64,000 nucleotides of DNA from Enoplolaimus lenunculus. Lineage: Eukaryota > Nematoda > Enoplea > Enoplida > Thoracostomopsidae. The DNA is taken from positions 124,001 through 188,000 of the forward strand of contig JASANG010000052.1 of assembly GCA_030248215.1 (NCBI GenBank), read 5' to 3'. A program made the translations under genes and the position numbers. Every line of letters begins with the position of its first letter. Position 1 is the stretch's first letter. Positions 59,400-64,000 of the stretch are shown here, one piece after another. Below the pieces are notes generated by a model. It searched no databases and had not been told where the DNA came from. It was given only the letters and a program-made list of their open reading frames with translations.

Positions 59400-61092
59400 A
59401 GGTTACTCGTTGCATAAGTATGTATTGCATTACGATATCAGCTGAATTGCTAATTTATCCGCTATATAGTAAACTGTACAGATATCAAATATAATCAACA
59501 GTATTAAAAATTATTGTTCCCAAACAATTCGTAATTATCCATATACGGACACACTATTTCCGGACGCCCTACCATCACAAGATGCAAAACTGAACAAATT
59601 TCAACCTCCTGTCACCAGTTTCCTAAAAAAACCTACCATCTGTTCTGTATAGGCAATATATGTAAAATGAAATTGTGTTAAAAAAATTAAGAGAAATGCT
59701 TCATTTTCCTCTCACGAATTTGGTTACATAAAATTTTGTATTCAATTTTTATTAATTACTTTAAAATTTGAAGCGAAATTACAAAAAACCACCATACAAT
59801 CAATATTAATTGTTAAACATCTGTTGTAGTGGTGTTTTTAGGAAAAAACAACTGAAAATATACAACATGGTTCATTGACAAAGCCAGGACGCTCGCTCGT
59901 TCAATGAATTATTCGTCATTGCTCAAACCAGTGAACTGCTCAAATATTTGTGGAGCTGGGACCGTATGTTCAATGGCCATTTTTAAATAGGTTTTGAAGC
60001 AAACGCACTATTGATGTTGTTATCAAATTTTCGTAACTGAGAAAAAAGTTACAGTTCAAATTTCGTCGTGCAAAGAATCAAAGCTGATGGCGCAAGTAAC
60101 AATTTCAATGTGAAACAGATTTCAAAAATTTAAATCATAAACTTTAAAAAAGAGTATTTACTATATTTACTTGTATAATTTAGTTGAAAATCACTACGAA
60201 ATGTAACGCGTGCTTACAATGCAAAATAGACGCAAAATTACCATTTTTTTAAAATTACACTTAACTTTTTAGCATTATAGTTGACAGCACGTTCGAAACT
60301 TAGAATTATTCCGTTATCAGCGTTGGGATCGGGAGTAAATTAAGCCAGGGTACGGATTATACCATGGTACCGGTCTAAAGTTGAAATGAAAACATTAATA
60401 GTATGAAGGTCACATTCAACAACAATATAAAGTTCCTGCTATCAAATATAACATTTCTGATAATAGTAAACTATTAACAGCTACACAAAAAACATTTAGT
60501 TTCACAAGTGAAAATACTTAAAACTATAGCGTTCAGCAAAATTTACACTGAAATTTAGCACAAGCTGGAAATTTAATGCTGCTCACAGTAGCCAAAAATT
60601 CGTTTTCAGTGTCAACGGGGCGCCCCTAGAATGGGGGTTTAAGATGGTCGACCTCTAATTCAAATTTGGCACTTATCGGCATGTGATTTATTAAATGAAA
60701 CGTTAGTGAGCTGTGAATTTTAGTTTGAAGATCGCAATTTTAGTTGTTCTACGGCGCTGGTTCCCATCAAAATCCTTGGACAACTGCGGCATTTTAATTC
60801 ACATTCGGCAAAAATAGCTTTCACCGAGGCGCAGTACTTCAAACACTCGATGCGGTACAGTTTTAAGCATAAGCCGAGGTAAACTGTAAGCTGGGCGTAC
60901 TTTGAAAGTTTTATAATCTCCAAGTCCGTATTGAAAGCTATACTGAATGTTTTTGTCGATTTCACTGTTAGCACAGCTAAAATTCTAGGTATTTCAATAG
61001 TTCTGTACCTAGACACTAAAACTTTATATATGTATGATTCATTCTATAGACTCAAAATATCAATTTCCTAAACAAGTTGAGATGTTTTTCAG
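59400..61092. other. Stretch without a supported gene
   Basis: AT-rich sequence without clear repeats or exons. A 5' exon of gene B could be hidden here but I could not find one with a start codon and a phase-0 donor. Confidence 0.5.
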
Positions 61093-61234
61093 CCCGAAAT
61101 TGCTTCCCGGCTGTCAGTATGTGGAACGGGCGGATGGCGGGATGCATGATGATGAGTTGGGTCCACGTCCGGCATCCTGGTATAACATGCAACTATTAAT
61201 GGTTGGATTGCAGAAACTTATCATTTACTACTGA
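61093..61234 (+). CDS. Candidate coding exon, family not recognised
   Basis: A TTTTTCAG acceptor precedes a GC-rich open frame reading PKLLPGCQYVERADGGMHDD, then ELGPRPASWYNMQLLMVG and ending LIIYY before TGA at 61232-61234. The composition contrasts with the AT-rich flanks. It could be a terminal exon or a piece of an unrecognised repeat. Confidence 0.35.
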
Positions 61235-61760
61235 CAGATAATGAGTAGTGGCTGATTTTTCCAGGAAAAGCAATATCTTGGCTAATTTGGAAAACGGCTA
61301 CTTTTTCAGACGGGGCCAACGTTTTTCTTAAATTTAAGGACAAAAAGAGGCCAGAGGTGGCTTCTTGTTCCGGGAGGCCACTTTTCGTGATACCGTATCT
61401 CCCGGTTGAGATGTAGGCTGGCCTAGCAATCACAATTTTTGAACAAAACAAAATTATAGCTCTTTGTCATTTTTAACTTGCGTGGAAGCGAAGTGCGATT
61501 AGCGCTTAAATATACATTTACATTATATGGGGTTGATTTTCGTATCGCGCGTTTGTTTTGTAAATAATTGCCAAAGTTTTCGGTAGCTACAAAGTATAAA
61601 ATAGAATTTTGTGTCTTTTTTGAAGCTTCACCTTTGCTTGTAAAAGTCATTGAAAACCTTTGTATGCACCTTCTGAAAAATGTTTCGCCCATCGATAGCA
61701 AGGTGAGCTGGTTACGGACATAACTCTCGTACTTTAAACTATAACCTTCTTAGGAGTCAG

Positions 61761-62018
61761 GGCCCATGTAAAGATCAGGGGCGGAACGTTTTTATGTGGG
61801 ACTAGAAAAGAGTAAGCTTAAACTTTAGACTAATTTTTTGCTTGCCTTAGGCTTAGGCTTACGCTTAGGAATATGCTCATTATTATTATTATTATTACGC
61901 TTAGGCTTAAGCTTAGGCTTAGGTAAGGCTAAGGCTTAGGAATATGCTCATTATTACACTTAGGCTTAGGCTTAGGCTTAGTAATATGCTTGTTCCGCCC
62001 CTGTTCTCCACATTGGCC
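61761..62018. mobile_element. hAT-like MITE with CTTAGG core, expanded hexamers
   Basis: 258 bp with ends GGCCCATGTAAAGATCAGGG and TCTCCACATTGGCC. TSD GGAGTCAG / GGAGTTAG (7/8). The core contains several CTTAGG runs plus an ATT run, and two copies of AGGAATATGCTCATTATTA. Confidence 0.88.
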
Positions 62019-63703
62019 GGAGTTAGTAACCTAAGCGGCTGTGTTCCAGCATTCCATCTACTGTAATTGTGTTTTGTTCAACAAAAATATTGCTTGCATT
62101 AACCTATCTTATAACAAATTGGAATTTCCTGAAGCGTTTTTGAAGTCACCGCCGTGCTTCAAACAATGGAAGAAGATATAACCAAAAAGGGTCGAATTCC
62201 CTCTAAAATACACAGGCGCGTAGCCCGGACCTTGTGAACATGCCAAATGTAGAGGCTAAAAAAATTTTCACCGTCTGCATGCGCAAACACTTCAAAAGAT
62301 TCATAAGCGATGCTGGAAACCTTTGTTTTGAACGAGATTCGAAATTTTGCTCGTAACACGAGTACTTCTAGTCGTTTTTTGGCTACACAGAGCCACACTG
62401 ATACAGTCGTTGTAGTTTACATATTAAACTGAAATTTAAATCATAAAAGTTGAAAAAAATTTCAATTCAACATAACTAACATTGATCGCTACTCGATATA
62501 TACGAGCAATGGTGTATAATGAACACATGGTGGACATATAAAAATACTGTATTAAAAACTATATTAATTGTGAATAATGAGCATATAAATTCACTAAGCA
62601 ACACGCTAGAAGCGTGATTTAGCTGGTACTCAAAAAAAGCTATTCTAGATATTTAATATCACTTCTAAAATAACATGCGTACACGAGGTAACTTTTTGAG
62701 GGGTTGGATACACGATAAAGTTATGAAAAACTTCTGTGGTTTGGGCACCGTAGCCGAAAACTTTCAGTGGTTTGGACAGTGACAACGAAAACGGTTCAGC
62801 GTAGTAATGAAACGATTGAAGCTTATTGGCTTTAGATGACAACATACTGAAAGCAATCAACTTCAGTGTGTTGGCGGCTACTCGAGCGATTGGCTCTTGT
62901 TCGCTTCCCTTCACTGTCTTAGACTTAGGTTTAGGCTTAGGCTTTCCCAAAGTCTTACATGAAACTAAACCTAAGCCTTTAGGGAGTCTACAAGACCTAA
63001 GCGTTTTTTAGTTTTGGTATCGTCTGGATTGTGTGCCGATGGGTGATCGGTGAATCAAAACATTCTTGTCTGTACAAAATCATTGTAATTAAAAGCGTAT
63101 AAACTAGACATGCGTTTGTTGGAATTTGTCTTGAGATTTTATTCAGAAAACTTGTGAACATATTGTTCCAACCCAAAGAAAAATGTAACCTTTATAAGAA
63201 CGCGAAGAACGTGTTCCAATGAAATTAGATGCATTGCTGCTGCCGTTCAAAAAGGTGCAAATATTTTTTGATTTAAAAACAAATTTCTGGAGTATAATAC
63301 TTATTTTTGACGCATACGGTAAAAACAAAGTTTTCAATTTTAAGTTGAACCATTTACAACAGTTATAAAATTCATATTAACATTCTTGATTACCAAATCG
63401 TAAATCAGTACAACCAGTCTTGTTAGATTTAGTCCTGTGTCAAAAGCTACACAAGTTTAACGGTCAACTTTACTTAATTGCCCTTAAAAGTAATTTTAGT
63501 GTAGCCAGCGTTCGGTTTAAATAAATACTTATCGTTTAAAATTTAAAAAGTTCAAATTTCAAATTTATTTCAATTGTCAATCATTACGTGAAACGACAAA
63601 ACATAATTGTCAAACTGTAAGGGATTGTCATTGGTAGGGAAGCTAACGAGGGGTTTTAAGTATCGAATACTTTTGAACGTTTTAATATTTTTTTCCTGTG
63701 TAG

Positions 63704-63850
63704 GCTTATTTGGGTATACCGGTTATACAGCAAGCCACTTTCTATGCTTTGTTTAAAAAGCCAACTATCCTCAATATTTCTGCAGAAATGCTACGGCGGA
63801 TCATCGTTGAACCGGACCCTGAGGATGTGCCGGTTCGCGTTGCGGACTGA
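63704..63850 (+). CDS. Candidate terminal exon of an unidentified + strand gene
   Basis: A strong pyrimidine tract and TAG acceptor at 63701-63703 precede 48 codons ending in TGA. The translation has ordinary amino-acid balance (AYLGIPVIQQATFYALFKKP, then ISAEMLRRIIVEPDPEDVP). GC content rises over the exon. No upstream partner exon with matching phase is certain; 61093-61234 is a possible but unproven relative. Family not recognised. Confidence 0.4.
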   Translation, partial: AYLGIPVIQQATFYALFKKPTILNISAEMLRRIIVEPDPEDVPVRVAD

Positions 63851-64000
63851 CAAAAAAAGGCTGACGACAAACGTGGATCAGAATATATTTATTCATTTAA
63901 AAATTAACCACTAGCCACGGTCTCCGGAAAGGTGTGGGCGTTGCTGCCGCGAAGTAAGCCGCCAATTACTATCATACCCTAAGAATCTATGAAAGCTGTT

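Noticed and set aside
61840-61985. TTAGGC-like runs as a sign of a chromosome end
   Set aside because: The hexamers lie inside MITEs with inverted ends and target duplications and are dispersed across the window, not a terminal array.
1-64000. CRISPR arrays, operons, bacterial promoters or terminators
   Set aside because: The window is animal nuclear DNA; the repeats are transposons and microsatellites, not spaced palindromic arrays.

Overview
This window looks like gene-poor, repeat-rich DNA from an invertebrate animal. The evidence is GT-AG introns with consistent codon phase, AT-rich introns and intergenic DNA, a large crowd of short non-autonomous DNA transposons, and a LINE of a type known from sea urchins, amphioxus, molluscs and cnidarians (2A-like motif, PHD-like finger, endonuclease, reverse transcriptase, RNase H). 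I cannot place the species.

Two host genes can be built exon by exon. Gene A (+ strand, 24537-39987, ten exons, about 862 residues) starts with a very long Asn/Thr-rich stretch, then has a Pro-rich region, a Lys-rich patch and an acidic C-terminal half. I do not recognise its family. Gene B (- strand, 58648-52147, nine exons, 763 residues, 5' end outside the model) is a clear member of the RBMS / alan shepard family of single-stranded nucleic-acid binding proteins, with two RRMs and an Ala/Gln-rich tail. The two genes point at each other across 12.2 kb of repeats. Six further candidate exons or small ORFs are listed at low confidence, the best at 61093-61234 and 63704-63850 (both + strand).

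Layout. 1-9.6 kb: no supported gene; several MITEs with target-site duplications (TSDs) and one weak ORF. 9.6-10.5 kb: three tRNA-like units, two of them in a large palindrome. 11.5-16.8 kb: a broken LINE on the - strand whose RNase H region is split by a 1.2 kb solo LTR with a 5-bp TSD. 17-24.5 kb: MITEs, a TTG-repeat array with higher-order structure, and a 1.1-1.2 kb direct duplication that may be an assembly artefact. 24.5-40 kb: gene A, with MITEs in its introns. 40-52 kb: MITE-filled intergenic DNA. 52-58.6 kb: gene B. 58.7-64 kb: repeats plus two candidate + strand exons.

The most informative result is the transposon fossil record. At least eight MITE families can be delimited to the base, many with visible TSDs. 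One family has CACTG ends and a 2-bp YA duplication in four of four copies, and one of its copies sits inside another MITE so that the pre-insertion site can be read directly.
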